In this document: positions 12,456-24,246 of the stretch, piece after piece
Numbering within the stretch: position 1 is the stretch's first letter
Layout: each line of letters opens with the position of its first letter
From: Spongilla lacustris
Lineage: Eukaryota; Porifera; Demospongiae; Spongillida; Spongillidae
Length of the DNA stretch: 64,000 bases
Direction: 5' to 3'
NCBI GenBank assembly: GCA_949361645.1
Contig: OX442417.1
Span: 17,669,503-17,733,502 of the forward strand
Notes under the pieces: generated by a model
Database searches by the model: none
Told to the model about the DNA's origin: nothing
The model's input: the letters and a program-made list of their open reading frames with translations, nothing else
Program-made: the position numbers and the translations under genes

Positions 12456-13131
12456 ATGCTGTTGGGGCATGCCCCTCATTTAGCTGGAATTGTTCCGATT
12501 TGCAAAAAACTTACAAGAAGCATTCTTCGCTTTTTTAGGCAGATATAAATTTTAACTCTTTTTGCCAAACACACACGATTTCCTACCTTTCATTAGGATT
12601 GTAGGCAATTTTTGTACACTCCTCCATCTTAATTGTGTATCTAAAGAGCCAATGGTAGAATGAGCTCCAAAGCAAATTAAAAACGAAGCCCTATGATGTT
12701 ACATTATTCAAGTTCAACATTTTAAAATGCAAAGACCATAGGTTGCAATAGAACACTTACACGTAGGCTAAAACAGCACTTTTTGCCTACAAGGCTACAT
12801 GTAGGTGTTTGTTTGATCTACCATTAACAATTCATTTATTTATCGATAGTACTGTAGCAGAATGAGGTTTTTTTTTGTAAATTAAGTGGAGAAAGTGAAT
12901 CAGTTGTTTTTTTTTTTTGCTTTTAACTTCACACCCATATGTGCTCTATTTCAGGGGGCATACATTGTGCTTCAAACTATAAATGATTGCATTTACATGA
13001 AGAGTAAAATTAGCATTCAGGAGGAGAATTTATATTTGAGCTAGTCATACCCAATTCTACTTGGCACTGTGAGTTTATGAGTACTCTTTCCATTATCCAA
13101 TTACATTTCATGATTTTAATACACAAATGTA
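12456..13131. repeat. Duplicated segment B, copy 2
   Basis: Second copy of 11226-11931, with small indels in its T-runs. Together with the first copy it brackets segment A copy 2. Confidence 0.9.
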
Positions 13132-13142
13132 GGGTTATTTAT

Positions 13143-14066
13143 CACCGCATCCACGAGAAACGGGGGGAAATTTAGTCTATTTTGGGGCAAACCGAAAAAT
13201 GATTAATTCCCTCTAGATTGAATTGCTTGGTTTTAAGTGGAGATTTCACTACATGTACCATTATGAGGCATGTTGCATTTTTTGTATCTCAAACAGACAT
13301 ACCATTGGCTCGAAACTTCATTGCATAGTTGATTGGTTCTAGCGTTATCGCGTAAGAGGTACAGATTTTTAAAATAGCATATTGCTTCTAGAGCATTACA
13401 ATAAATGCGTAAAAACTGTATGATACTATGTGAAAATGGTTTAAAATTATGGCTCTAAGTTATCAACTCTCACGGTCAGTGTGATATGCAGTGCAAGGTA
13501 ATGAAATAAGAAAACGGCATTACCGCGAGTGAATTTTTGCGTGGGCGGACTTCAAGAATCTTTCTTCCTGTTTTACTAAATAACATACCATGACTCTATC
13601 CAGACAGGTACAGACTGTATGTTTTGGTAGAACTAGCAAAACCTGCCTTCGCTGGCACTTTGGATGAGTGGACCACGCCCCCTGTCTATTGCGAGCGAAA
13701 ATGTCTTGTAACTTACTGCTGAAATCGAGTGCAATAGAAGCTTTGGCTTGTTTGAAAAAGGAATTTATGTACCCTCCTATAGTTGTATAACCCAGCAATT
13801 TTGATTCAATAATACTCAAGGTGGTGGGAAACATGACCCTGAAAAAAGTGTATGCGAGGGCATTTACCACATCACGTACCCATTCGATATTTTCATGTAA
13901 CAGGGAGTTATTTATAGAGCACCATTGCAGAAAAATTAGAAATTACTATTTACAAATGGGTGAGCTTTCTGATCATATTTTTTTTCCAGTCAAAAAAACG
14001 ATAGGAGGGAATTATCAATATTCACAAATGCCCCAAAATTTCCCCGTGTCTCTCATGGATGCGGTG
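13143..14066. mobile_element. TIR element with TTAT flanks, 924 bp
   Basis: The left end CACCGCATCCACGAGAAAC and the right end are imperfect inverted repeats over about 80 bp, both including a GGGGAAATTT block and a TAATTCCCTC block. TTAT lies immediately outside both ends (13139-13142 and 14067-14070). A 116-codon frame on the minus strand (13520-13870) is not recognised. Confidence 0.65.
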
Positions 14067-14205
14067 TTATAAAGTGTTAAACATGGATATAAAATAGTAA
14101 TTACACATACATACTTTGAATACCATTATTACCATTATTGTGTTTGCAGCAATATTACTGCAACCAACAGCAGTAGGAGCATTTCGAATGGCATGCTGTG
14201 CACTT

Positions 14206-14640
14206 TCATTGCACATAAGGTGTTGATTCAGTTTTCGTCTGATACATTGGTTGTACATAATTAGTGGTGAGTAGTATGACCGTCATAGGCCTAAAATGCA
14301 GAGAAAAAATAATACATTTACATACATGTACATCTAGAAATAGAATTATAGTTGCCTCCTCAATGACTTCCCCTTCATTTGAATGCCGGCAAACTGTTCG
14401 CCCATCTTCTAGGAATTCATTAAGAATCAGCTGGTGACCCAGTTTGCCAATTAATGCAATAAAGCTATCAACATATTTGGGATCTGAAAAAGCCTGCTCA
14501 GACTCATATTTGTAGGCCATATAGGCATCGACAGTGCAGATCCCAAAAAATGGTTCCAAACATGTGATACCACCAACAGTCAGTGTACCATGTCACATTC
14601 CATTGCCAGCGAACCTTGGTGCAATATCAATTACACTAAA
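14206..14640 (-). pseudogene. piggyBac-like transposase, C-terminal fragment
   Basis: The minus-strand frame 14206-14559 reads FGICTVDAYMAYKYE then a stretch with FIALIGKLGHQLILNEFLED. This resembles the end of the DDE domain in piggyBac-like (DDE_Tnp_1_7) transposases, where a TVVDAYxAYK-type segment precedes an acidic helix (family knowledge, read by eye). Coding character fades upstream of 14560 through a frame change, and I see no catalytic aspartates. It could be the distal part of the same family as the relic at 18.6-20 kb, but the two are not contiguous. Confidence 0.4.
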
Positions 14641-16747
14641 GTTTTCACAATTATGTGCGGTCGTTTGACATGCTACCTCTTATGGTGACATGGGTGAATG
14701 CTTGGCTGTGGAGCTGCAGTTTGATATGATGAATTTGAGGTTCTTCTTGGCCTGTATGGACAGTTGTTGCCTCAAGCAGAATGTGATCACCAATTCATAT
14801 CCTCAGACTCTCCTGTAGCCCACATGGTTAATAAATGCTTAGGGAAACCTTAAGTTGCTCCATGGCTGTTTAGAGCCTCCAGTGTTTTCACAGAGGAAAA
14901 GACACTATTGACATGTACAACATGCAAGGATCCAAAATAGTGCTATGTTAATAATAAGGTGCACCCCCCCCCCCCCCCCCCCAGTCATTGCATCACATGC
15001 AAGCCAATCTCATTCGTCCTTGTATGCGCTGAACATTTCTTATTTTACGAGCACTAAAGGAATTGTTTGTACATGAGGCATTGAGGTTAATAATAGCCTT
15101 TGTAAGGATTCTTAAGAGTTGTACTTCAATAGCACCTTGGCATTACATATAGCAATCTTGAACATAGGACACCAAGACTAGGTACTTAATATTGCTTCAA
15201 GAAAAAATGAGGAAAAAAAAAAGTGTCCATTTATAGTTGGTAGTAAAATCTAGGCTTCAAATTGATATTGGCACGTACTTATCTGTTCCTAAGCTGAATT
15301 TGAAAGATAGGAAGGTAGCTATTGATGCCAGCTGTGCATGTAAAAAAAAAAGTCACAAAGGCACTTATGTAGAAAAAGATAATAGTCTTGTTTACATAAG
15401 TGGTTAGAATTTATCAATGCCCCGAACTGTTTCATCCGTGGTTGTGCCATCCGACCACTTTATGCGATTCCGACACTGGTGACCTGCTCCGATGATCTGT
15501 GCAACACTTCTAGAGCAATTCTGATTCTTTTTATATCTTTCCTATAACAGCATCACCAACGATGAAGTTGTTTCCCATTTTCGCTGTAATGCCCACAAAT
15601 TGATGGATGTGCAATGTCTGGATGCTTTCATCTTGTGACACAAGATGAAAGATATTGGAAAACCAAGTAGCATGCACTAAATACTAAATAAGACGAAACA
15701 TTGTTAGAGTTTTAAAAGCAGCCATTTGTTATTTTCAGCACTTTAGTTAGTCCTAGGGCGATTGGAGGTTAAAAAGGTTGAAGTATATTATGACTGAGGT
15801 TTCTAAAGATGTTTCAGTAATAGAACAATGCACGAATTTGATCATGTAGGCCCTTTCAAAATGGGTGTGTACCTTATAGGCAAACCAATATGACCTAATA
15901 ACACTGTATTGTATATATAAACCACATATCCACTGTTGTGGGCAAACCTGGTAAATGTTTTGCGTGTACCAAGTAGTGTAATTTAGGCTACCAAAAAATG
16001 TACCACCTGCATGGTACAATTTTTGTGTGCCAGACTGTGGATATGAGGATAGCAGGTGTTCAGTGTGGGGAAGCTGTGTGATGAACCTTGTATATGGTGC
16101 ATGTGTGACAGAGTAGAAGCATACAATGTATGCAATCTCTTGTGTGATGTCATCTTATTCACCCCCTCCTCTCCCGCACAAACAGTGTTGGTGTAGGGAA
16201 TTGAGTCCACCTATAACTTTGTATGTTGTGACCTGCTGGGCATCTTGAGCACATTCATTGTGCACCAATGGCTACCAATAAAGGTGAATATGAGGATTGT
16301 AGGTTTTCTGTGTACTAATATTGTGGGGATGGTGTAAAATCATTGATTGGGTAAGGGTGTGCAAACAAATAATACCCATAGTACAGTATACATGTACACT
16401 GTAGCATGCATGCAGATTAATATAAAGGATTGGACGGTACTATTGTAGTGTGGGTTGTATTGTAGACGCATATGCAAGTATTATTATATCACCTATTCTT
16501 CCCTCTTCCTTCAGCGCAGAGATGGTTTTTATGCTGCATCAATGCATAATCATATATATCAGTGAGGATGTCTAGTGGTGCTGTGGGAACCCAATGGGAT
16601 CATCCTGGTGTTCACAGTGGATAGATCAAGTGGAGGTGGTAACTACTCTGCTATGGCAACAGTTGCTGTTCTTGCATCCCCCAGTTACCTTGGTAGCCAG
16701 ATACTGTAGCTGCAAGCAGCATTGGTTCCACCAACCCCAAACACACA
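14641..16747. other. No gene recognised
   Basis: A 19-C run lies at 14964-14982. The segment near 16037-16110 is a copy of a repeat at 9.4 kb. No exon was supportable. Confidence 0.45.
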
Positions 16748-16755
16748 AGTAGGTT

Positions 16756-17864
16756 TAGGGTGTGTAACCGGTTATCAGGTTATTCGGGTTATTCGGATAT
16801 TCGCAAAAACCTATCCGTTCGAATAGTAATTTAGCATTACTCGGAAAAATCGATTATTGGATTTGTTCTATTCGAAATAACCGGTTTGTGAATCTCCATT
16901 CGGAGGTACTTAGGTATTCGTCGTCCGCATCGACAATTCGCCCATTATTCGAATACCTTTTTATGACGATATCCGGATACGCGTTTATGATATTACACGT
17001 ACGATGATAATAACATGAAACGTAACTTAAATAACGTCATTATTGTTACTATTTATATATACGTGGGGACGAGATCAGGTGCAGTTTACACGTACGGGCA
17101 GTAATTCGAACTAGCCAACAGATCTCCCTCTTCACGAGTCATGACGACGGACAGCTCCAGCTACAGATCAAAGTTAGTTCGCTTAGTGCATTTCGAACTA
17201 GCTGGTTTCTTGCATCACTCTCTCTCTGAGCTGATATTGCCGCGATCGTACTATAGTTAGGCCTACTTAGTTACTAGTATTTTAAAAACTCGCGATGGTG
17301 AAATGGAGGCTACATGGCCGGCGGTGCGTAAACTACATCTGTGGTTCTACTCTTTTGGCATCGGGTGCGATTTGAAGGTAGACCTCAGCGTGGCCACGCT
17401 AACTTAGGTCAGGACACGCCCATCTAGGTATGTGGTTAGGCCAAGCGATTTAGGCCTATATAGGTAGCTGTGGTTGTGTGCTGAGTGCATCTGGTGTGAT
17501 GTGGGTAGCTGTGGATGCATGCTGTACTGATCTGGTGTAATGTGGGTAGTTGGAGGGTGTCTGACCAGTGTGATGGGGGTAGCTATGGTTGTGTGCCTCA
17601 TGAGGGCATCTGGTGTTATGGTTTAGCTGTAGGAGGGTCTCTGGTGTGATGTGTACATTTAGGTGGCTCAGTGAGCTGAAAACCTGAATAACCTAGGTAT
17701 TCGGCAGGCAAATTGTCAAAACCTATTCGGAAAAATCGATTTTCTTTTTTAAAGTATTCGGAAAAATCGATTTTCTGATCCAGAAAAACCTGAAAAATCG
17801 ATTAGTGTTTTAAAAGTATTCGGAAAAATCGATTTTCATTATTCAGGGGAGGTTACACACCCTA
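16756..17864. mobile_element. Non-autonomous hAT-type element with 8-bp target duplication
   Basis: Termini are the perfect 14-bp inverted repeat TAGGGTGTGTAACC. The flanks are identical 8-mers AGTAGGTT (16748-16755 and 17865-17872), the hAT signature. Both subterminal regions carry many copies of ATTCGGAAAAATCGATTT-like motifs in both orientations, probable transposase binding sites. The interior (about 17430-17650) is a loose repeat of GTAGCTGTGGTTGTGTG. No transposase frame remains. Part copies lie at 28391-28745 and about 53325-53415. Confidence 0.88.
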
Positions 17865-17872
17865 AGTAGGTT

Positions 17873-18583
17873 TGCAGCATGTCCTTGCCAGATTGAGTAG
17901 GCTGTGGGCTTGTAAACTCTTTTTTCTGTGGAACAGGGGTGTATTTATTTCTATGTCTACAAAACCTACTTGCAATTCATGAGGAAAAAAATCTAGGATT
18001 TCAATTAGGACAGTTTCAAGGCAGGGGGAGGATTTGGGAGGGAATGTGCCCTCCCACACAAAGTTTTAATGTGATAGTTGGTTTATGCAGCCTCATACTA
18101 GCACTAGCTTTGCAGTGCATTGTACTGCGATATTCAACCAATTAATTTTACCTTTAATCCCCCGTTGTCCTACGCGTAGGACACAAGTAAAAATTAATTT
18201 TTAGCAAACTCACGTAAGCAGAGAACAAATCAAAATCTCATTGTATTGTAGCAATTCAGAAAATACTGGTGCTTCCTTGCAATTCAGATTCAACTACAGT
18301 CAATAGTGCATTGCTAAAAGATGCATTTTCGGTAAATCGCAACCAACTTCAAGTACCAACACATAATGTTACAAAGAGCAGAATAACATGTTAACGGAAA
18401 ACAGCACTAAGCAAATAAAAATGTACATTGTAGATTTGGAATTTGCTAGCTTGACAAATGTATGAAGGATAGGTATTTGTTGATCGCTTGTTGCTGGAAT
18501 AGCAAATAGAATGGACAAAATCTTGAAAACGTACAGTGCGTTTTTGGTAAATATGGCAAAACCAATCACTGCCATAGACTGTT
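17873..18583. other. No feature seen
   Basis: AT-rich spacer between two transposons; no supportable exon. Confidence 0.5.
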
Positions 18584-18587
18584 TTAA

Positions 18588-20031
18588 TCATAGATTGACG
18601 GATCGTGACTTAAGTCATTAATTAGTGACTTAAGTCACTGAACTTTTGGAACGATAAAACACTCGAATTGGTGACGCCAGTGCGTTTTTTTTTTTTAATT
18701 GTGCACGTACTGTGTGGCATGCAGCTTTAAACTGTTCTAAAATGGTTGTATTTTAAGCCAGAGGAGCGTAGCAAATAGGGCAGCTTGTATCGCTGTTTGG
18801 CGGCAAACATTACAAAATACGCCCCTTTTTTGTGTTCAAACCGCGATGCCTTTCCTTGTTGGCGATCGTGTTGCATGCAATGGAGCTAAGATATTAGGCA
18901 ACAAACATGCAAAGCAGAGGTACGGAAGGCTTTTTAACGAAACAAAACTCCTTGGGGGTGTACAGAGAATTAACGGTAAAGGGCGTAGTGTAAAACGCAT
19001 CATTTATTTTTATGAAGTCGCTACTTTGAAGGCGTTTTCCGCACGCAGCATTAGGCGGCACAGCACTGCAGCAGGCGGCTATGCTGAAGCATCCATTCCC
19101 ACAGCCATTTCTATAGCAATTAGTCCCCAAACCCGGCGATTGAAGAACCACATGAGCAAGAAAGCGATGACGTCGGTGATGGCAGTAGTTTATCTTGTCA
19201 TGGCGTACAATGGAAGGCAGTAGATGGCATTGTTGTAGGCTGGAGATCCTCACCTCAGTTTGATACACACATTTTGTGGGGTAATGATGTAGAAGAGGTA
19301 CACAGGACTACTGGAAATTGTCTTTTCCATTACAAATGCATGCTGCCAGATGTGATTTCAATACCGATTGCCTGTAGGATGCCCTAAGGCCACTGAATAC
19401 TTATTGGTTTGATCATGAGAGCTGCAAATAGGTATCATATTTTGAACGACGCGTACTCTCTGTTCAATGGTTTCACCCAGGCACAGAAGCAGTTGCTGTA
19501 GCTTTACTTATATACATGCAAGTACCAATAAACGTAAACCTATACTCATGCACGCTCAGCAACAGGATTAACATGAAACATTTCCACACAACATTGCCCC
19601 ATTGTGCCTGCATCCATTGTATGACAAAAACTCTGCTACTTGTGTAGATACCAATGCTAGTAGAGCTTGCAGTGTATGCAAAAGCCTGTGCAAGAACTAT
19701 TGTACTGTGTGCTCTGAAATGGAAAATGGCAACATTGTTGCCTTATGTGGACTGAAGTCTAAGTAAGGAGTGCCTGTATAGTAAAGCACATATATAATCA
19801 GTGATTTACCATGCCTTTGTACACGCAAGCATGCGTATACATGTACTCCCGAAGTGATCATGTGTAGCCTAAATGAAATTCATTTATGTGAACCTGCTGT
19901 TATCTGTATTAACAATCAACCACATGTAAAGAATTTGTTTGAATAGCTGGGTATAAATCTCATTTCACCATATCCCAGGGTAGTGACTTAAGTCACTGAC
20001 TTAAGTCACTCCCGTTTCAGTCAATCTATGA
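18588..20031. mobile_element. piggyBac-like element flanked by TTAA
   Basis: The 12-bp ends TCATAGATTGAC and GTCAATCTATGA are perfect inverted repeats, and TTAA lies directly outside each (18584-18587 and 20032-20035). TTAA duplication is diagnostic of piggyBac-type insertion. Just inside each end are two GTGACTTAAGTCA palindromes (about 18605-18640 and 19982-20011). The interior holds degraded coding DNA. At 1,444 bp it is too short for a full transposase of about 600 residues, so it is internally deleted. Confidence 0.75.
18846..19765 (+). pseudogene. Degraded piggyBac-like transposase remnants
   Basis: The frame from ATG 18846 reads VGDRVACNGAKILG followed by a small beta-rich segment, then meets a stop at 19223. 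A shifted frame over about 19166-19385 continues with an acidic stretch and QFDTHILWGN, then a stop. The catalytic core appears deleted. A cysteine-rich end lies at about 19600-19765 (RACSVCKSLCKNYC then ALCGLKSK), as in the C-terminal zinc-binding domain of piggyBac transposases. The coding character is moderate; the TTAA flanks are the stronger argument. Confidence 0.45.
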
Positions 20032-20035
20032 TTAA

Positions 20036-20888
20036 GTAGCACACACATCACGCTTCAAAAAACATTCAAAAAAAGTTATACTTGTTGTACGTTTTCTTTT
20101 TTCTGTGAGAATTAAATTCTCCAATGCATTTTTAAGAACCACATGCATTTTTTTTACATCATGTATAACCAAGCGTGTGATTTAAAAATTAGATTTGAAA
20201 TTTAGCGCGATAGACACATCAAACAACAGTACAGAATTGGATGCCAAACACCTGCAGAATTTTCAAATATTGGTCCTATGCGTAGGGACTTGGACCTGGG
20301 GATTTAAGGTTTAACACATCTGAGTAAGTCTGGGGAGGAGAGGGGACAATGGCAGGGGGCAATCTTGTATAAGATGGTTATTACAAGCTTTTATCATGAT
20401 CTCATTTTCCCCTTGCAGCTCCTTCTACTGTTAGCCAGCACTGTGTGTTCACTGACACACGAATTCGTTTGACATTCGTGAGCGCGCTGGGACATACTTA
20501 GACATCTCCAGATGTATTAGATCTCTGCATGAATATATCTACACAGTTACCAACTGAACACCATTGATGTCTGTAACTGTTTCCATTGGTAAACGAGCTG
20601 AGTTATACAGATCGTCGTCATATGCATGTGACTTGCATGGTCAGAACGTACCGTTCCTACGTACTGTCCAATTAGAAGATGCACGGAGAGGAAGGAAGCT
20701 GAGCGTACTGCCGGCACTCGGCTGATTTATACAAGCAAAACAAATTCCCTGGATCCAAACCGTAGCCTGGTACGGAACGATGGCAATGGTATTATGCAAT
20801 CACGACAATAAACGGCTAAGAGATATCATGTCTGTAACGGAGCTGTAACAGAACGTTCTTACCTAACGTACTGTTACGGAGCTGTAAC
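20036..20888. other. No feature seen
   Basis: Mixed-composition spacer without recognised exon or element ends. Confidence 0.45.
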
Positions 20889-21017
20889 GAGATGGCACCA
20901 CCCAAATACGAGACGGCACAACCCGAATACGAGATGGCACGACCCGAATACGAGACGGCACGACCCGAATACGAGATGGCGCGACCCGAATACGAGATGG
21001 CGCGACCCGAATACGAA
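20889..21017. repeat. 21-bp tandem repeat, about 6 copies
   Basis: Unit ACCCGAATACGAGATGGCACG with GAGACGG and GGCGCG variants. Since 21 is a multiple of three, frames stay open on both strands. Confidence 0.9.
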
Positions 21018-21430
21018 AAGCGAGCGCGTGTCGAATTATGGCAGTGATCACCCCCCATACATATATTACATCCCGCTACAACTTTCATCTAACGGATCAG
21101 TCACATTCTGTAACGCTTATCTGATCCGTACCGGTTGGAATTTCTGATCCGTAACCGTATGTTTGCCAAAAATTGTAGCCGAACAAGAGTGTTGTATATC
21201 ACGTGATTTGATGTCACGTGAGGAGATAACTGAATAGATGATGGCGGTCTACGATGATTACCGTTTCAGACCTTTATCCAAAGTTGCGTCGACTCAGTAG
21301 ATCTACTAGGTAGCCTAATACGTAAGAAAAGGCGCCTAGAAAAAAGCTGATGATGGACATGGTTGCTCGATGGACTGGGACACGCGTACGATCTTTTAGA
21401 AATATTAAATGGTGTGCCATGTGAAACATT

Positions 21431-21479
21431 AGTCTGGGGACCAGACAGATGGCTGTACTGCAGTCTGGTCCCCAGACTA
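21431..21479. repeat. Hairpin with 16-bp perfect arms
   Basis: AGTCTGGGGACCAGAC and its exact reverse complement are separated by about 17 nt. The right-arm sequence TCTGGTCCCCAGACTAGT recurs at about 31368, suggesting a repeat end. Confidence 0.75.
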
Positions 21480-23167
21480 GTGAAACATCTGACGGAATCA
21501 TACAAAATGGGCTCGAATGTGCAGCAGAAGACTTTTTTTCAATCTTTGGAGTAAGTATTTGCCCGATGAACCTGAGCTACCGACCGATTTTAGCGACCGA
21601 CCTTCAAGCGCTAATACGCAGGGACTTAAACTCCTCTAAAAATCTAGCATACATTTATGCAATAGTCTCTTCGTCACAATCTCACTTTTAAAAAGCTTTG
21701 TCAGACCTTATAAAACTTGTACATGTTTCAAATGAAGCCCTTCATGGATTACGATTTTCCAATTGTAATTCACTACGTATTTCTGTAACAACTTTATATC
21801 TATGATAGATTTTTTTTTTTAATGAAATGAAATGTTGTGTAAGAGTTAGTCAAGTTGAAAAATCGTTTTAGAAAGTAAGAATTCATATTCCTGCGTGTAT
21901 ATACGTAGATGTCATTCATATGACTTAAGGCTTGCTGGATGCTGGAATTATATTAGATGCGAGAGAAGAACTAATTACACAGAGTTATATGATGTTGCTG
22001 TCTACCAGGCACTTGAATAATTAGGAATGGATTTTTAGTATGGAGATTGCAATGAAGATGGAATACGAAGATAAATATATAGTGAAAGGTGTTTTATTAA
22101 TTATTGAAAGATAAGCTAGAAGCTATTCATAATGCTGGGTTTCAGGGTACAGATGATGCTGTGTCAACCTTTAAATCATACTATTTGAAAAACACTTCAT
22201 ATCATGTAAAAGATAAGAAGACACTACGAGACAGTTCAGTTTGTGAGTTTGAGGATGAAGGAATCAGAAGGCTTGGGTCAGTTAGAAAATTCTGTATATT
22301 GATAGAAGGACCTTTTGCTATACTGAATTGATGTCTTCATTTGAGTGAGAGCAGGATGGCATTTTGAACGACATACCATTTAGCAAGCCTGACTTAGCAA
22401 ATGCAGCAACAGATATAGTCTTTGTAAAAGTGAAGAAAGTGTCTATTGCAAAGATTATTACAGTAGCTTCCGTCATTAGTACAGAAATGCATATACATAT
22501 CCCTATAGCTATCAAACATTCTCATAGTGATATAATAGTTAAATAATGAGAAATAATGGAACTGAGCTATACTTGTATGCTGTTTTGACATTATAAATGT
22601 AATTTGCATCAGTGTAATGTACAGAAACCTCACTAAAAGGGGCAGTAAATTAATGAGTACCTCTTGTCCTATGCTCTGATGCAGAACTCAAAGTACCTTA
22701 CACATTTCTTGCCTGTGAAGGCAAGATCTTGAGTAATCTTGGGCAAGACTTGCCCAAGAAGGCAAGATCTTGGGCAAGTCTTGCGCAAGAACTTTTTGCT
22801 GGGAAGTGATCTAATGCATGTTAATAACTTTGGAAAGCAGTACAAGTCAGTGGATTTTTGCATTTGACAGTTGGGATGTCATCACAGTAAGGTGATATAA
22901 GTACTTGGGTTGCCATGGGGACGGTCATTGTGTTTTGTGGACAAAGTAATGTGGCCATGGATATGTTTGTGATGGGCATTAGTATTATATGTGTGCATTG
23001 CCTAATAAGTCTGAGGGCCATTGACTGAAGGGGACCACTCTTCAGGTTTATATGACTTGTGTGTTAAATGCTGTACTTTAATATGAAAAGAGCCAAAGGA
23101 GTCAGCCTTACTTATTGGCTATTTGTGTATTTCCACTCTTAGTGATTATGTGCGTATTTTGAGCCTT
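21480..23167. other. No gene recognised
   Basis: A frame at 22104-22331 (+) has mildly coding-like composition but no match or splice context I can support. Around 22700-22800 are overlapping inverted and direct copies of GGGCAAGACTTGCCC and GGCAAGATCTTG. Confidence 0.4.
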
Positions 23168-23925
23168 ATTGGCTGTGTCCTTAGAAGCTATGTGTGTATT
23201 GTTAGCCTTAGAAGCTATGTGTCAGCCTTGATGGCTATGTGTCAGCCTTGATGCCATGTGTCAGCCTTGATGGCTATGTGTCAGCCTTGATGGCTATGTG
23301 TCAGCCTTGATGGCTATGTGTCAGCCTTGATGGCTATGTGTCAGCCTTGATGGCTATGTGTCAGCCTTGATGGCTATGTGTCAGCCTTGATGGCTATGTG
23401 TCAGCCTTGATGGCTATGTGTCAGCCTTGATGGCTATGTGTCAGCCTTGATGGCTATGTGTCAGCCTTGATGGCTATGTGTCAGCCTTGATGGCTATGTG
23501 TCAGCCTTGATGGCTATGTGTCAGCCTTGATGGCTATGTGTCAGCCTTGATGGCTATGTGTCAGCCTTGATGGCTATGTGTCAGCCTTGATGGCTATGTG
23601 TCAGCCTTGATGGCTTAGTGTCAGCCTTGATGGTTATGTTGTCAGCCTTGATGGCTATGTGTCAGCCTTGATGGCTATGTGTCAGCCTTGATGGCTATGT
23701 GTCAGCCTTGATGGCTATGTGTCAGCCTTGATGGTGGCTATGTGTCAGCCTTGATGGCTATGTGTCATCCTTGATGGCTATCTGTCAGCCTTGATGGTTA
23801 TGTGTGTATTATGGTCAGCCTTAGTGGCTATGTGTGTATTATGGTCAGCCTTAGTGGCTATGGTCAGCCTTAGTGGCTATGTGTGTATTATGGTCAGCCT
23901 TAGTGGCTATGTGTGTATTATGGTC
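23168..23925. repeat. 20-bp minisatellite, about 35 copies
   Basis: Unit TCAGCCTTGATGGCTATGTG, almost perfect between 23260 and 23640 and more divergent (AGCCTTAGTGGCTATGTG) at both ends. Degenerate copies continue into the start of the recombinase region (to about 24190). Confidence 0.97.
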
Positions 23926-24246
23926 AGGCTTAGTATTCCCAGCCTATAATCAGCGGCTATGTGTGCAATTATCAGCCATAGTGGCTAATTGGGCAGCTAG
24001 GTGCAGTTTCAGCCTTGCGTGCAACGGTGCTGCGTGTGTATTTTCAGTAGTGGTTATATGTATGTAATTGTCAGCCTTAGCGGCTGGTGATTCCCTGCCT
24101 CGGTGGCTAGGGACATGTTGCAGTTTCCGATCCTCGGTGGAAAGGTTACTGGTGTGTATGGTCAGGCCTCGGTGGCTGTGACATACCAGTGTTTGAGTTG
24201 ATTTAGCATACTGGCATGACTTACTGTAGTCTTTTCTCTTCTGCAG

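Noticed and set aside
11226..13131. Segment B copies as LTRs of a small retrotransposon
   Set aside because: No TG...CA ends, target duplication, primer site or coding interior; the enclosed DNA is itself a copy of segment A.
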